Both the position numbers and the translations under genes were made by a program. Positions 35,109 to 43,888 of a DNA stretch of 64,000 nucleotides are shown here, one piece after another. Under the pieces are notes generated by a model. That model made no database searches and was not told where the DNA came from. It worked only from the letters and a program-made list of their open reading frames with translations. The DNA lies in the NCBI GenBank assembly GCA_016719295.1, contig JADKAF010000001.1, positions 5,394,001 to 5,458,000 of the forward strand, written 5' to 3'. This DNA comes from Planctomycetota bacterium (GTDB lineage Bacteria > Planctomycetota > UBA1135 > JADKAF01). Positions within the stretch are counted from its first letter, which is position 1; the number at the start of each line of letters is the position of its first letter.

Positions 35109-35157
35109 GCGAGTCTCCATCGAGCAAGCGGCGTGCTGCGCCGCAGAGCCACCCTTC

Positions 35158-36684
35158 ATGCTGATCGCTGACTTCGACCCGCGCGCGACGTGGGGCCTCG
35201 GCCTCGCCGCGGGCTCCGCCGTTCTCTATCTCGTGCTGCGCACGATCGGGCGGCGCTACGAAGCGCGCCAGCATCCGCTCGGCGGGAGCTTCCGCATCCT
35301 GCGGAACCTCGTGCTGCCGCTCGCGACCGTCGATCTCGCGCTGATCCACGTCGCGGAGATGCCCGAGAGCTTCGTCGGACGGAAGCTCCTGATGACGCTC
35401 CTGGCGTTGGCGGGACTCCATGCCGCGCTCTCCTTCGCCAACGCGGGCTTCGTCGCGGCCGGCGGCGACCAGGGCCGGCGCGGGAAGGTGCCGAAGCTCT
35501 TCCTCGACATCCTGCGCTTCGTGATCGTGCTGCTCGGCGGCGCGATCGCGGTTTCGACCGTGTGGGGGATCGAGCTCTCCGGGCTGATCACGGCGCTCGG
35601 CGTGGGCTCGCTCGTCGTAGGCCTCGCTCTCCAGGACACCCTGGGCAGCGTCTTTGCCGGTGTAGCGCTGCTCTTCGAGCGCCCCTTCGCCGTCGGCGAG
35701 TGGGTGCGCATCGGCACGATCACCGGCAAGGTCTCGGAGATGAACTGGCGCTCGACGCGCCTCATCACGCGCAACAAGGAGCAGGTCGTCGTCCCGAACC
35801 TGATGCTCGGGAAGGAGGTCATCTTCAACTTCTCGCAGCCGACGCCGCTCCATCGCGAGGTGCGTCGCATCGGCTTCTCCTACGACGACCCGCCCAATCG
35901 CGTGAAGCGCGTGCTTGTCTCCTGCGCGCTCTCCTCACGCGGCGTGCTTGCCACGCCGCCGCCCGAGGCGCGCGTGGTCACCTACGCCGACTTCTTCGTC
36001 GAGTATGAGGTGCTGCTCTATATCGACGACTACGACAAGCTGAACACGATCGTCGACGAGTTCATGACCAAGGTCTGGTACGCGGCGAAGCGGAACAATC
36101 TCACCATCCCGTACCCGATCCGCACGGTGCACATGACGCAGATGCCGGCGAAAGCGGAGGTGCCGGCGCACCAGCGCTTCACCTCGGCGCTGCACCGCGT
36201 GCCCGTGTTCATCCCGATGGACGAGTCCGAGCTCGACAAGCTCGCACAGGAAGCCAGCCTCGAGAGCTTCGGCAAGGGCGAGCGCATCGTGCGCCAGGGC
36301 GAGCCCGGCGACGCGCTCTACGTCATCGTCGAGGGCGCGGCCGTCGTCTCGATCTCCGACGGCGCAGGTCTCGAGCGCGAGGTCGCGCGCTTAGGGCGCG
36401 GCGAGTTCTTCGGCGAGATGGCGCTGCTCACCGGCGAGCCTAGAACGGCGCATGTGACCGCTGCCGAAGACCTCGACGTGCTCGTGATCTACAAGGGCTC
36501 GCTGAAGGGCATCCTCGAGCGCCGCCCCGGGCTCGCGCAGGAGATGGCCGAGATGGTCGAGGCGCGCCGCCACGGCCTGCAGGCCGTGCGCGACATGGCC
36601 TCGCTCGCACCCGAGAAGCGGAAGGAAGCGGTGGATCGCACCTCGCAGCTCGTGCTGCGGATCCGGCATTTCTTCGGGGTGTGA
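35158..36684 (+). CDS. MscS-type channel with C-terminal cyclic-nucleotide-binding domain
   Basis: A 508-aa inner-membrane protein. Four helices lie in residues 10-165; the last is the pore-lining type (GLITALGVGSLVVGLALQDT, LGSVFAGVALLFERPF) followed by the MscS beta domain (VGEWVRIGTITGKVSEMNWR, VVVPNLML). Residues about 355-480 are a cNMP-binding domain; the phosphate cassette FGEMALLTGEPRTA has Glu420 and Arg429. This is the architecture of bCNG channels, which are MscS relatives gated or modulated by cAMP/cGMP and generally poor at tension gating. The nearby cyclase could supply the ligand. Confidence 0.92.
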   Translation: MLIADFDPRATWGLGLAAGSAVLYLVLRTIGRRYEARQHPLGGSFRILRNLVLPLATVDLALIHVAEMPESFVGRKLLMTLLALAGLHAALSFANAGFVAAGGDQGRRGKVPKLFLDILRFVIVLLGGAIAVSTVWGIELSGLITALGVGSLVVGLALQDTLGSVFAGVALLFERPFAVGEWVRIGTITGKVSEMNWRSTRLITRNKEQVVVPNLMLGKEVIFNFSQPTPLHREVRRIGFSYDDPPNRVKRVLVSCALSSRGVLATPPPEARVVTYADFFVEYEVLLYIDDYDKLNTIVDEFMTKVWYAAKRNNLTIPYPIRTVHMTQMPAKAEVPAHQRFTSALHRVPVFIPMDESELDKLAQEASLESFGKGERIVRQGEPGDALYVIVEGAAVVSISDGAGLEREVARLGRGEFFGEMALLTGEPRTAHVTAAEDLDVLVIYKGSLKGILERRPGLAQEMAEMVEARRHGLQAVRDMASLAPEKRKEAVDRTSQLVLRIRHFFGV

Positions 36685-36792
36685 GCTGCGGCGCGACCGC
36701 CTTGTGAGAACGAAGCGCGTGCGCTACGGTCGGTCGGGGTGGCGCTGGCCGCCCTGCCTTCCCTGGCTCGCTTGCTCTCCGGAGGTCTTTCC

Positions 36793-37755
36793 ATGCGGCG
36801 TTCTCTCCTCGCCCTCGTCGGCTCGCTCGCGCTCGGCGCGTTCGATGCTCACGCGCAATCGCTGACCACGACCTTCGCCTCGGACAACGGGCGCTCGTCG
36901 CTCGACCCGGGGTGCTTCTTCGACGTGAGCGTGCTGCGCCCGCTCGGCCTCACGATCCATCAGCTCGACGTGAACGTGATCGGCACCGTCGGCGCGAACG
37001 TCGTGATCGACGTCTACCTGATCCCCGGCACCTACGTCGGCAACGACACCAACGCCGCGGCGTGGACCAAGGTGAGCACGGGCCAGGGGCCGGCCGTCGT
37101 GCGCAACTCGCCGACGCCGATCGACGTCGAAGACTTCTTCCTCGCGCCCGGCAGCTACGGCCTCTACGTGCACCATACGAACAGCGGCGTCGCGTACACG
37201 AACGGCAACGGCGCGAACCAGCAGTACGGCAACGCCGAGCTGAGCTTGAGCGCGGGCATCGCGCGCAGCACGCGCTTCGGCGGCTCGCTCTTCTCGCCGC
37301 GCATCTGGAACGGCACGATCCACTACTGCCTCGGCAACGCCACCTACGGGCGCTACGGCGCGGGCTGCAGCGGCACGGGCGGCGTGCTCACCCTTCAACC
37401 GGCGCCAGGCTCGCGTCCCGTGCTGGGCTCGACCTTCCAGCTCGACGTCACGAACCTCGGTGTCGGCGCGCTCCCGATCCTCTGGTTCGGCATCTCGAAG
37501 ACCTCGTGGTTCGGAGTGCCGCTGCCGTTCGATCTCTCGCCGCTGGGCGCCACGGGCTGCTGGCTCCTCACGAGCTCCGACGTGCAGTTCCAGCTCGTGA
37601 ACACTGGCAGTGCCGCCACCTTCTCGGCGCAGATCCCGAACCAACCCGTCTTCTCTGGTGCGGTCTTCCAGAACCAGGTGATCGCCATCGACCCCGGCGC
37701 CAATCCCGCGAGCCTCATCACCAGCAACGGCGGTGAGGGCTGCGTCGGGACCTAG
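36793..37755 (+). CDS. Secreted protein with the recurring C-terminal module
   Basis: ATG 36793 gives 320 aa with a signal peptide ending DAHAQ. Residues 25-185 form a beta-rich domain of unknown function (LTTTFASDNGRSSLDPGCFF; SYGLYVHHTNSGVAYTNGNG). Residues about 195-310 are the clearest copy of the window's recurring module: YGRYGAGCSGTGG, then RPVLGSTFQLDVTNLG, WFGVPLPFDLSPLGATGC and a final beta segment. Presumably exported; no enzymatic signature. Confidence 0.82.
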   Translation: MRRSLLALVGSLALGAFDAHAQSLTTTFASDNGRSSLDPGCFFDVSVLRPLGLTIHQLDVNVIGTVGANVVIDVYLIPGTYVGNDTNAAAWTKVSTGQGPAVVRNSPTPIDVEDFFLAPGSYGLYVHHTNSGVAYTNGNGANQQYGNAELSLSAGIARSTRFGGSLFSPRIWNGTIHYCLGNATYGRYGAGCSGTGGVLTLQPAPGSRPVLGSTFQLDVTNLGVGALPILWFGISKTSWFGVPLPFDLSPLGATGCWLLTSSDVQFQLVNTGSAATFSAQIPNQPVFSGAVFQNQVIAIDPGANPASLITSNGGEGCVGT

Positions 37756-37766
37756 GGCCTCAGTTT

Positions 37767-37807
37767 CACTGCACAGTACAGGTGCTAGGCACCTTTTCTG
37801 TGCAGTG
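37767..37807. repeat. Inverted repeat family B, copy 3
   Basis: 19-nt arms (CACTGCACAGTACAGGTGC / GCACCTTTTCTGTGCAGTG) with two mismatches around a 3-nt centre. It starts 11 nt after the stop of the preceding secreted-protein gene. Confidence 0.9.
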
Positions 37808-37893
37808 GAATCTCGAGCTCTCACGGCCGGTCGGCCGGTGGAGGGAACTAGGCGCGCGTTCGACCCGCGTCCTCTCTCCGCCGGAGATCCGCG

Positions 37894-40263
37894 ATGAGCG
37901 ATGCTGCACAGGAGACCAGCGACTCGCCGCCGAGTGGCTGGCTGCTCTTCTTCGGGACCGTCTTTCCGCTCGTGGCGCTCTTCATCGAGCTCGCCTTCGA
38001 GGTCTGCCGCTCGCTGTTCTACGACCCGCTGCCGACGCCGTGGTATGCGGCGCTCTTCGCGGCGATCCCGGTCGTGAACCTCTGGGTGTACGTGCGGGGG
38101 GCGCGAGCGAGCGAGGCATGCCGACGCGTGATGCTCGTCGCGAACGCCTGCACGGGTGGGATCGCCTTCGCCTTCGCGCTCTTTCTCCTCCCGCTCCTCC
38201 CTTTCACGTTGATCGGCTCGCTGTTCGGTGGGATCGGGTCGCTCGGACTTGCGCCTGCGTTTTCGCTCGCCTGTGCGATCAAGTACCACCGCTGGCTCGT
38301 GCGCTGGGACGGCAACCGAATCCCGCGGAGAGGACTTCTGGTCTGCGGCGGTGCGCTCGCGGGCGTCCTCCTGGCTACCTTGCCGGAGGTCCGCTTGCAG
38401 CTCACGCTGCACTGGCTCGAGCGCGCGCGGTCGGCGGACGAGGAGACGCGGCGCTCCGGAATGGCATCGCTGCGGAGCCATGCGGACGAGAGCGTCCTCC
38501 GCGATGCCTGCCGGGGCACGCTGCGCTCCCTGCTGGCGTCCGACATCCTCGCTCGCGAACACCGTGAGTGGGATGGGGATCGCGTGTCGCGGAGATCGAG
38601 CGACGCCGCGATCTTCTATCTGGTGACGGGGCGCGCGCTGCGCGATGCCGGCGAGAGCGAGTTCCTCGATCGCGGTCGCTCGTGGTTCTCGTTGCGTGAA
38701 GAGCGCATGCCGTGGATCGAGAGGTCTCGGCGCGACGGCGAGCTCGCGCTCTCGCGCTTGGACGGCGTCATCGAAGCCGACGGCGCGCTCGGTTACCTCG
38801 AGTGGATGCTGGAGATCGAGAACCCGAGTGCATGGCAGAACCTGGAGGCGTGGGCCGATCTCCAGCTCCCCGCCGGTGGCTTCGTCTCGCGCCTGACGCT
38901 CTGGGTCGGCGGCGAGGAGCGCGAAGCGGCCTTTGCCTCCAAGGAGAAGACGATCGCGGCGTACACATCGGTGGTTCGGACGCGCCGCGACCCCGTGCTG
39001 GTCACGACGCGCGGACCGGACCGCGTGCGCCTGCGCTGCTTTCCGGTGCCGGCGCGTGGATCGATGAAGATGCGCCTCGGGATCACCTTTCCGCTCCGCG
39101 TCATCGAGCCCGAGCGCGCGAGCTTCGTCCTGCCTTCGATCCTCGCCGCTTCGTTCGAGCTGCCGTCGCGGCTGCGGCATCTCGTGTGGCTGAGCTCGGA
39201 GGGCGAGCTGAGCGGTCCGGGAGGTGCCTCGAGCACGCGTGGGGAGAAGGCCTGGGAGCTCCACGCCGAGCTGCCCGCGGAGAGCTTGCGCGCGCCGCAG
39301 GCGTTCCGCGTCGCGCGGAGTGCCGCGGTCGAGGATCTCTGGACCGAGGACCGGCGCTCCGAGCAGCGCCTCCGCGCGCGGCTCTCCCGGCGCATCGAAG
39401 CGCGGCCGACGGGACTGGTACTGCTCGTCGAGGCTTCGACGCGCACGGAGCCGTTCCTCGAAGAGCTCCTCGCCGCGCTCGACGCGCTGCCCGCGGATCT
39501 GCCGCTGCTCTGCTGGGTGCTCACCGACGAGCTCGAGCGGCCAGGAGCAGAACGTGGCGCGGATCTGGCGCGTGCGCGCGAGCTCATCGCCTCGCGGCTG
39601 CGCGGCGCCGTGGTCGCCGGCGGCGTCGATCACGTTCCCGCGCTCCTGCAGGTGCTCCGCAGCACCGCGGCGACCGAAGCGATCCTCTGGGTGCATGCGC
39701 CGCAGCCCGTGGAGGTCTCCCCGCTCGAGCACCTGGAGCAGCACTACGATCGCCGCAAGGTGTTCCCGCGGCTGATCGAGGTCGCGGTCGAGCCGGGAGT
39801 GGATCTCGTGTTGCGCGCGCTCGACGGCAAGCCGGACCTCGAGTCCCTGCCGCGCACGGGCTCGCTGCGCGAAGATCTGGAGCGCACCTTCCTCGGCTTC
39901 GCCTTGGAGTCGAGCCGCTTCGAGCTCGTGCCCGAGATCCTGCCCGATGGCGAGGCGCCGTTCGGTTGGGCGCGCCGCGTCTCGGATCATCTCGCGCGGC
40001 TCTGGGCCCATCGGCGCGTGCAGGAGCTCGCCGATGCCGGAAGAGAAGCGGAGGCCGTGGAGCTCGCGCAGCTCTATCAGCTCGTGACGCCGCTCACCGG
40101 CGCGGTCGTGCTCGAGACACAGCAGCAGTACGCCGTGAACGATCTCGAGCCCGTCGATCCGTCCACGGTTCCCAGCATCCCCGAGCCGGAGGAGATCCTG
40201 CTGCTCGTCGTGGCGGGGCTCTGCCTGCTCTGGGCGTGGCGCCGCGGAGGCCTCGGCGGATGA
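37894..40263 (+). CDS. VIT-domain membrane protein with PEP-CTERM-like tail (probable dedicated exosortase substrate)
   Basis: 789 aa. Four N-terminal helix regions (about 15-38, 50-68, 80-125, 148-165) are followed by a soluble region. Residues about 295-405 are a vault/inter-alpha-trypsin (VIT) domain: 'LEWMLEIENPSAWQNLEAWA', 'LPAGGFVSRLTLWVGGEERE', then TRRDPVLVTTRG and LRCFPVPARG. The C-terminus reads SIPEPEE (PEP at 763-765), a 15-residue hydrophobic stretch, then Arg-Arg, which is a canonical exosortase sorting signal. The architecture (N-terminal helices, VIT domain, PEP tail) resembles single-substrate systems of the XrtN/MSEP-CTERM type. The stop overlaps the exosortase start (ATGA). 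Confidence 0.85.
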   Translation: MSDAAQETSDSPPSGWLLFFGTVFPLVALFIELAFEVCRSLFYDPLPTPWYAALFAAIPVVNLWVYVRGARASEACRRVMLVANACTGGIAFAFALFLLPLLPFTLIGSLFGGIGSLGLAPAFSLACAIKYHRWLVRWDGNRIPRRGLLVCGGALAGVLLATLPEVRLQLTLHWLERARSADEETRRSGMASLRSHADESVLRDACRGTLRSLLASDILAREHREWDGDRVSRRSSDAAIFYLVTGRALRDAGESEFLDRGRSWFSLREERMPWIERSRRDGELALSRLDGVIEADGALGYLEWMLEIENPSAWQNLEAWADLQLPAGGFVSRLTLWVGGEEREAAFASKEKTIAAYTSVVRTRRDPVLVTTRGPDRVRLRCFPVPARGSMKMRLGITFPLRVIEPERASFVLPSILAASFELPSRLRHLVWLSSEGELSGPGGASSTRGEKAWELHAELPAESLRAPQAFRVARSAAVEDLWTEDRRSEQRLRARLSRRIEARPTGLVLLVEASTRTEPFLEELLAALDALPADLPLLCWVLTDELERPGAERGADLARARELIASRLRGAVVAGGVDHVPALLQVLRSTAATEAILWVHAPQPVEVSPLEHLEQHYDRRKVFPRLIEVAVEPGVDLVLRALDGKPDLESLPRTGSLREDLERTFLGFALESSRFELVPEILPDGEAPFGWARRVSDHLARLWAHRRVQELADAGREAEAVELAQLYQLVTPLTGAVVLETQQQYAVNDLEPVDPSTVPSIPEPEEILLLVVAGLCLLWAWRRGGLGG

Positions 40264-41057
40264 ACGAGCGAACGGCGCTGCTCGCGTGGCTCGCGGCGAG
40301 TTGGTCCAGCGTCCTCTGGATGCTCGAGCGCGCGACGGCGGGAGAGAGCGAAGCGAGCGGGCTCGTGGCGTGCGCCGCGTTCCCGCTCGTGCTGTGGCGC
40401 ACGCGCCGCGCGGCGCCAGAGGCGAAGCCCCAGCTCCTCGCCGCGAGCTTCGCCCTCGCGCTCTCCGCAGGGGCGACGCTCGAGCGCTTGCCGCTCATCG
40501 CCGCGATGAGCTCCGTCACCGCGCTGTGCTTGCTCGCGAGCCCGCGTCGCTTCGGATGCGCGCTGCATTTGCCGACCTTCGGCCTCGCGATGCTCGCGCT
40601 GCCGGTGATGCCGCATCTGCAGTTCTATCTCGGCTACCCGCTGCGCCTCGCGACCGCGGCGCTCGCGGTGCCCCTGCTGCGCGGCGCGGGCTTCGCCGTC
40701 TCGCGCGCGGGCACCGGCTTGCAGCATGCGGACGGCATCCTGTGGGTCGATGCTCCGTGCAGCGGCGTGCGCATGCTGTGGGCCGCGGCGTTTCTGCTCT
40801 GCGTGCTCGCGATCCGCGCACGGCTGGGCTCGCTCGCGTTCGCCCTCGGCGCGCTCGGGACGCTCGTTCTCGTCGTGTGCGGGAACGCGCTGCGCGCCGC
40901 CGCGCTCTTCTTCGCGGAGCGCGCTCCGGAGCACGGGCTGCTGAGCTCGCACGAGGCGCTGGGGCTCGCGGTGTTCGCGCTGACCGCGGGCGCGATCGTG
41001 CTCTTCGTCTCCTGGCTCTCTGCAGCGAGCGCGAGGAGCTCCCCATGCGCCGCCTGA
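40260..41057 (+). CDS. Exosortase
   Basis: A 265-aa polytopic membrane protein with about eight helices and the complete exosortase/archaeosortase catalytic triad: Cys167 in APCSGVRMLW, Arg212 in GNALRAAALFF and His231 in SHEALGLAVF. Exosortases cleave C-terminal PEP-CTERM signals and transfer the protein to the surface or matrix. The start overlaps the VIT/PEP protein stop by 4 nt, and the end overlaps the EpsI-like start by 13 nt. Tight coupling to one PEP-tailed protein suggests a dedicated pair. The subtype cannot be fixed by eye. Confidence 0.92.
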   Translation: MNERTALLAWLAASWSSVLWMLERATAGESEASGLVACAAFPLVLWRTRRAAPEAKPQLLAASFALALSAGATLERLPLIAAMSSVTALCLLASPRRFGCALHLPTFGLAMLALPVMPHLQFYLGYPLRLATAALAVPLLRGAGFAVSRAGTGLQHADGILWVDAPCSGVRMLWAAAFLLCVLAIRARLGSLAFALGALGTLVLVVCGNALRAAALFFAERAPEHGLLSSHEALGLAVFALTAGAIVLFVSWLSAASARSSPCAA

Positions 41058-41566
41058 GCACTTGCGTCTTCGCGCTCGCGTGCGCCGTTGCGGCGCTCGC
41101 GCCGTGTCTGCCGCGTGCGCGCGTCGAGGTCGCTCCGAGAGCGGCGGACTTCCCCGGCTGGCCGACGGAGCTCGAGGGCGATCCCTTGGAGCCGCTGCCC
41201 GCGGGCGCGAGCGAAGGCGCCTTCTTCCGCGCGTTCGGCGGCGAGGTGGGCCGCTTCCGCCTCGGTGAACGCGAGCTCGTGCTGCGCTGGATCCCGAGCC
41301 CGACGCGCCATGTGCATCCGGCGCACCGCTGCTTCGCCTCCAGCGGCTACGAGGTCTCGACGCCAAAGCCGGTGCGCGATGCGGAGGGGCAGCTCTGGTC
41401 GAGCTTCGAAGCGCGCCGCGGCCACGAGCACCTGCTCGTGCGCGAGAACCTGGTCGACGCCGACGGCCACAGCTTCGCCGATCACTCGAGCTGGTATTGG
41501 AGTGCTGCGACGGGCAGCTCGCGCGGCCCTTGGTGGGCGCGCACGATCGCCGTCGTTGCACAGTAA
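41045..41566 (+). CDS. EpsI-like exosortase-associated secreted protein
   Basis: 173 aa; ATG 41045 lies inside the exosortase 3' end. A hydrophobic signal or anchor (LSTCVFALACAVAALAPCLP) is followed by a domain with the EpsI pattern: FPGWPTELEGDPLEPLPAGA, then a strand pair and HVHPAHRCFASSGYEV, matching the His-Pro...Cys...Gly-(Trp/Tyr) block of EpsI. EpsI-type proteins accompany exosortases in polysaccharide/PEP-CTERM systems. The last codons and the TAA stop come from a family B palindrome (GCACAGTAA). The family assignment is by pattern only. Confidence 0.68.
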   Translation: MRRLSTCVFALACAVAALAPCLPRARVEVAPRAADFPGWPTELEGDPLEPLPAGASEGAFFRAFGGEVGRFRLGERELVLRWIPSPTRHVHPAHRCFASSGYEVSTPKPVRDAEGQLWSSFEARRGHEHLLVRENLVDADGHSFADHSSWYWSAATGSSRGPWWARTIAVVAQ

Positions 41567-41591
41567 AGGTGCCTGGCACCTTTACTGTACA
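41557..41591. repeat. Inverted repeat family B, copy 4
   Basis: 17-nt arms (TGCACAGTAAAGGTGCC / GGCACCTTTACTGTACA) around a central T, one mismatch. It supplies the stop codon of the EpsI-like gene. Confidence 0.92.
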
Positions 41592-41654
41592 GTGCGGCTG
41601 CGAAGGCTCTCCCCCAGGCATGCGGGCTCGAAGTTCGCGTGTCGCTTGGTCCCC

Positions 41655-42668
41655 ATGAATAGCGCACTCCTCCTCCAGATCACCGGCAACGTCTGCGTCG
41701 GTCTCGCCGCGCTCGTCCTCTTCTTCCCGCTGCAGCGTCGGTTCCGGGACTTCGCACGCCAGTACCCCAGCGACAATCGATGGACGACGCCGGTCCTCGG
41801 TGCGTTGATCCCGCTGTGGCTGCTGCTCCTGGTCGCGCTGCTCTGCATGACCGCGAGCGGCGGGTTCGACGGATTGCGCCTCGGCGGGCCTCTGCTCTAC
41901 GCGCTCGCGGTTGGCGCGAGTGGCGCGCTGGCGACGGTGAACTTCGTCTTCATCGCGCTGTATATCCGGCCCGGCTTCACGCCGCGGGGCCTCTACACGC
42001 CGGGGATCTACCTCACTCCCTGCGCCACCGGGTTGCTGGTGGTCCTGAGTCTGAATCGAGAGCTCGCGCCCGGACTTCCCGTGGGATGGCTGTGGTGGCC
42101 GTGGGTCCTCCTTACCGCCTCGAGCCTCGTCCTCGGCGCGGGATTCGTCGGGCATCGTCTCTTCCGCACAAGCATCGGCGTGCGCGAGCTGGTCCGGCGC
42201 ATCCTGAGCGCTCGCGAACCCGCGCCGGAGCATCTCGCCAAGATCGCCACGCTCGATCCGCGGAGCGACTTCGACGAGCTCCTGGCTTACGCCAACCTCT
42301 ACCGCAGCCGCGCCGTGCGCGAGGCCGCCACGGCCCGGTTGCGCACGCATCCGGAGTTCGTCCAGGCGCTGGCGGCCAACTTGAGCTCGAGCCACTCCGA
42401 TCGCGGCTTGGAGTTCCTGTTCGGCAGTGCGCTCGCGCCCGACGAGCAAGCACCTCTCGCGCTCCCGGCCCGCACCGCCTTGGAACGCTTCATCCGCGAC
42501 ATCCCTGCGCCGAACTACATCACGCGCGAGCGCCAGAAGCAGCTGCTGCGATTCGGGCGCAAGACCTTCCCCGTCATCGTGGGGCGCTTCTCCGGCACCG
42601 ACGTGGATTTCTCGGAGGTGATGCCCGCGTTCGAGCAGGCACTCCGCCCAGACGACTCCCGCCGATGA
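41655..42668 (+). CDS. Membrane protein of unknown function
   Basis: ATG 41655 gives 337 aa. The first ~170 residues contain four or five membrane helices (LLLQITGNVCVGLAALVLFF; LIPLWLLLLVALLCMTAS; LYALAVGASGALATVNFVFI; WVLLTASSLVLGAGFVG). The remaining ~165 residues are a soluble, helix-rich domain (VRELVRRILSAREPAPEHLA, LAYANLYRSRAVREAATARL) that may be HEAT-like. I do not recognise the family. It follows the exosortase cassette but is separated from it by a palindrome, so it may be independent. Confidence 0.7.
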   Translation: MNSALLLQITGNVCVGLAALVLFFPLQRRFRDFARQYPSDNRWTTPVLGALIPLWLLLLVALLCMTASGGFDGLRLGGPLLYALAVGASGALATVNFVFIALYIRPGFTPRGLYTPGIYLTPCATGLLVVLSLNRELAPGLPVGWLWWPWVLLTASSLVLGAGFVGHRLFRTSIGVRELVRRILSAREPAPEHLAKIATLDPRSDFDELLAYANLYRSRAVREAATARLRTHPEFVQALAANLSSSHSDRGLEFLFGSALAPDEQAPLALPARTALERFIRDIPAPNYITRERQKQLLRFGRKTFPVIVGRFSGTDVDFSEVMPAFEQALRPDDSRR

Positions 42669-42674
42669 TCGGAG

Positions 42675-42697
42675 CGGCGCCCTCTGCTGCGGCGCCG
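42675..42697. terminator. Short hairpin between convergent genes
   Basis: A 7-bp GC stem (CGGCGCC / GGCGCCG) with a 9-nt loop fills the 29-nt gap between the unknown membrane protein (plus) and the acyltransferase gene (minus). A possible bidirectional terminator; weak evidence. Confidence 0.35.
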
Positions 42698-43609
42698 TTA
42701 CGGTGCGTTGGCGGCTAGTTGCTTCGGGGTGAGGCGCCAGCGCCGGTGGCCCCACATGTATTGGTCGGGGGTCAACCGCACCGCGTTCTCGAGCTCGCGG
42801 TTCAAGTGCTCGAGGATCTTCCGCACGTCGGCCGCCTTGTCGCCGGTCGGCGCGAAGCGGAAGGGGCCGCTCGCGCGGAACTCGAAGCGCATGGGGGCCA
42901 CCTCGATGCAGGCGCCGAAGCAGAGCGGCGTCTTCGTCAGCAGATGCAGGAGCGCGATCGCGGTGTGCGAGGAGGCCGGGCGGCCGAAGAAGTCGACCAG
43001 CATGCCGCGGTCCTTCGCGTTCTGGTCGATCATGATCGCGAGGACCTTGCCGTCCTTCAGCGCGCCGGCGAGCCGCAGCAGATTGGCGTCGCGCTTCGGT
43101 GTCAGCTCGAAGCGGCCGCGGGGTTTGCGGCTCACCATCAGGCGATCGACGTAGGGGTTGTTCATCCGCCGCGTGATGCCGACCACGGGCTTGCGATGCG
43201 AGAGGAGCTGTGCCCCGATCTCCCAGCTCCCGAGGTGCCCGCACGCGAGGATCAGCCCTTGCTTCGGATCGTCGAGGATCGCGGCGAGCTCGGGCGGGAG
43301 CTTCCAGGTGACGCAGCTCTCGGGCGGGTACTTCTGGAACCAGGAGTCCGACTTCACCGAGGTCACGACCAGGTGTGAGAACTGGTGGAACACCGCGCGC
43401 GTCAGGCGGCGCGCGTCCCGCTCGTCGCGGGCTTCGCCCGCGGCGAGCAGGTTCTCCATCGCGGTGCGCCGGCGCGGGCGATGCAGCAGATAGAAGAGGT
43501 CGCCGATGCCGTGCGCGAGGGCGACGCACGCGCGGAGCGGGAGGAGGTCCACCAGGAAGAGCAGGACCCGGACGACGGCGTACTCGAGGAGGTGCTGGAC
43601 GCGCTTCAC
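42698..43609 (-). CDS. LpxL/HtrB-like lysophospholipid or lipid A acyltransferase
   Basis: GTG 43609 overlaps the ACP stop (GTGA) and gives 303 aa. Features include a hydrophobic N-terminal anchor (LLEYAVVRVLLFLVDLLPLR), the catalytic HxxxxE motif His125-Glu130 (ACGHLGSWE) and a later MIDQNAKDRGMLVDFFGRPA segment, all typical of the lauroyl/myristoyl acyltransferase family. The enzyme transfers an acyl chain from acyl-ACP to a lipid at the inner membrane. Direct coupling to an ACP gene suggests that ACP is the donor. The acceptor could be lipid A or an unusual envelope lipid. Confidence 0.9.
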   Translation of the reverse strand: MKRVQHLLEYAVVRVLLFLVDLLPLRACVALAHGIGDLFYLLHRPRRRTAMENLLAAGEARDERDARRLTRAVFHQFSHLVVTSVKSDSWFQKYPPESCVTWKLPPELAAILDDPKQGLILACGHLGSWEIGAQLLSHRKPVVGITRRMNNPYVDRLMVSRKPRGRFELTPKRDANLLRLAGALKDGKVLAIMIDQNAKDRGMLVDFFGRPASSHTAIALLHLLTKTPLCFGACIEVAPMRFEFRASGPFRFAPTGDKAADVRKILEHLNRELENAVRLTPDQYMWGHRRWRLTPKQLAANAP

Positions 43610-43854
43610 GCGCCCTTCCGCTCCCCGATGAAGCTCACCATCTGGCCGACCGTCGTGACGGAAACGAGATCGCGCGGGTCGAGCTCGATCCCGAACTCCT
43701 GCTGGATGTCGTAGAGGAAGTCGAGCATCGCCAGCGAGTCGATGCCGAGGGCCGCGATCGCATCGGCTTCGCTGACCTTCGCCCAATCGGTCTTGCCGGG
43801 GCCGGTGCGCGCCATCAACGAGCGCAGCTTCTCCAAGATCTCCTGGCGCGACAC
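43606..43854 (-). CDS. Acyl carrier protein
   Basis: An 82-aa acidic ACP with the phosphopantetheine attachment serine Ser40 in GIDSLAML and the usual four-helix pattern (EILEKLRSLMAR; LDFLYDIQQEFGIEL; VTTVGQMVSFI). It carries acyl intermediates on 4'-phosphopantetheine between the ketosynthase and reductase upstream and the acyltransferase downstream. The GTGA overlap with the acyltransferase indicates coupling. It is probably pathway-dedicated, separate from the housekeeping AcpP. Confidence 0.93.
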   Translation of the reverse strand: MSRQEILEKLRSLMARTGPGKTDWAKVSEADAIAALGIDSLAMLDFLYDIQQEFGIELDPRDLVSVTTVGQMVSFIGERKGA

Positions 43855-43888
43855 GCGGGGGCTCCGAGCTCTGAGGGGTGGATGCCGG

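Noticed and set aside
36724..40011. 1095-codon open frame on the minus strand
   Set aside because: Its translation is a compositional shadow (Arg/Glu/Ala-rich, no family motifs) opposite the secreted protein and VIT-domain genes, which have clear domains and signals.
40077..43529. 1150-codon open frame on the minus strand
   Set aside because: Opposite the exosortase, EpsI-like and membrane protein genes; no motif, low-complexity charged sequence typical of antisense frames in GC-rich DNA.
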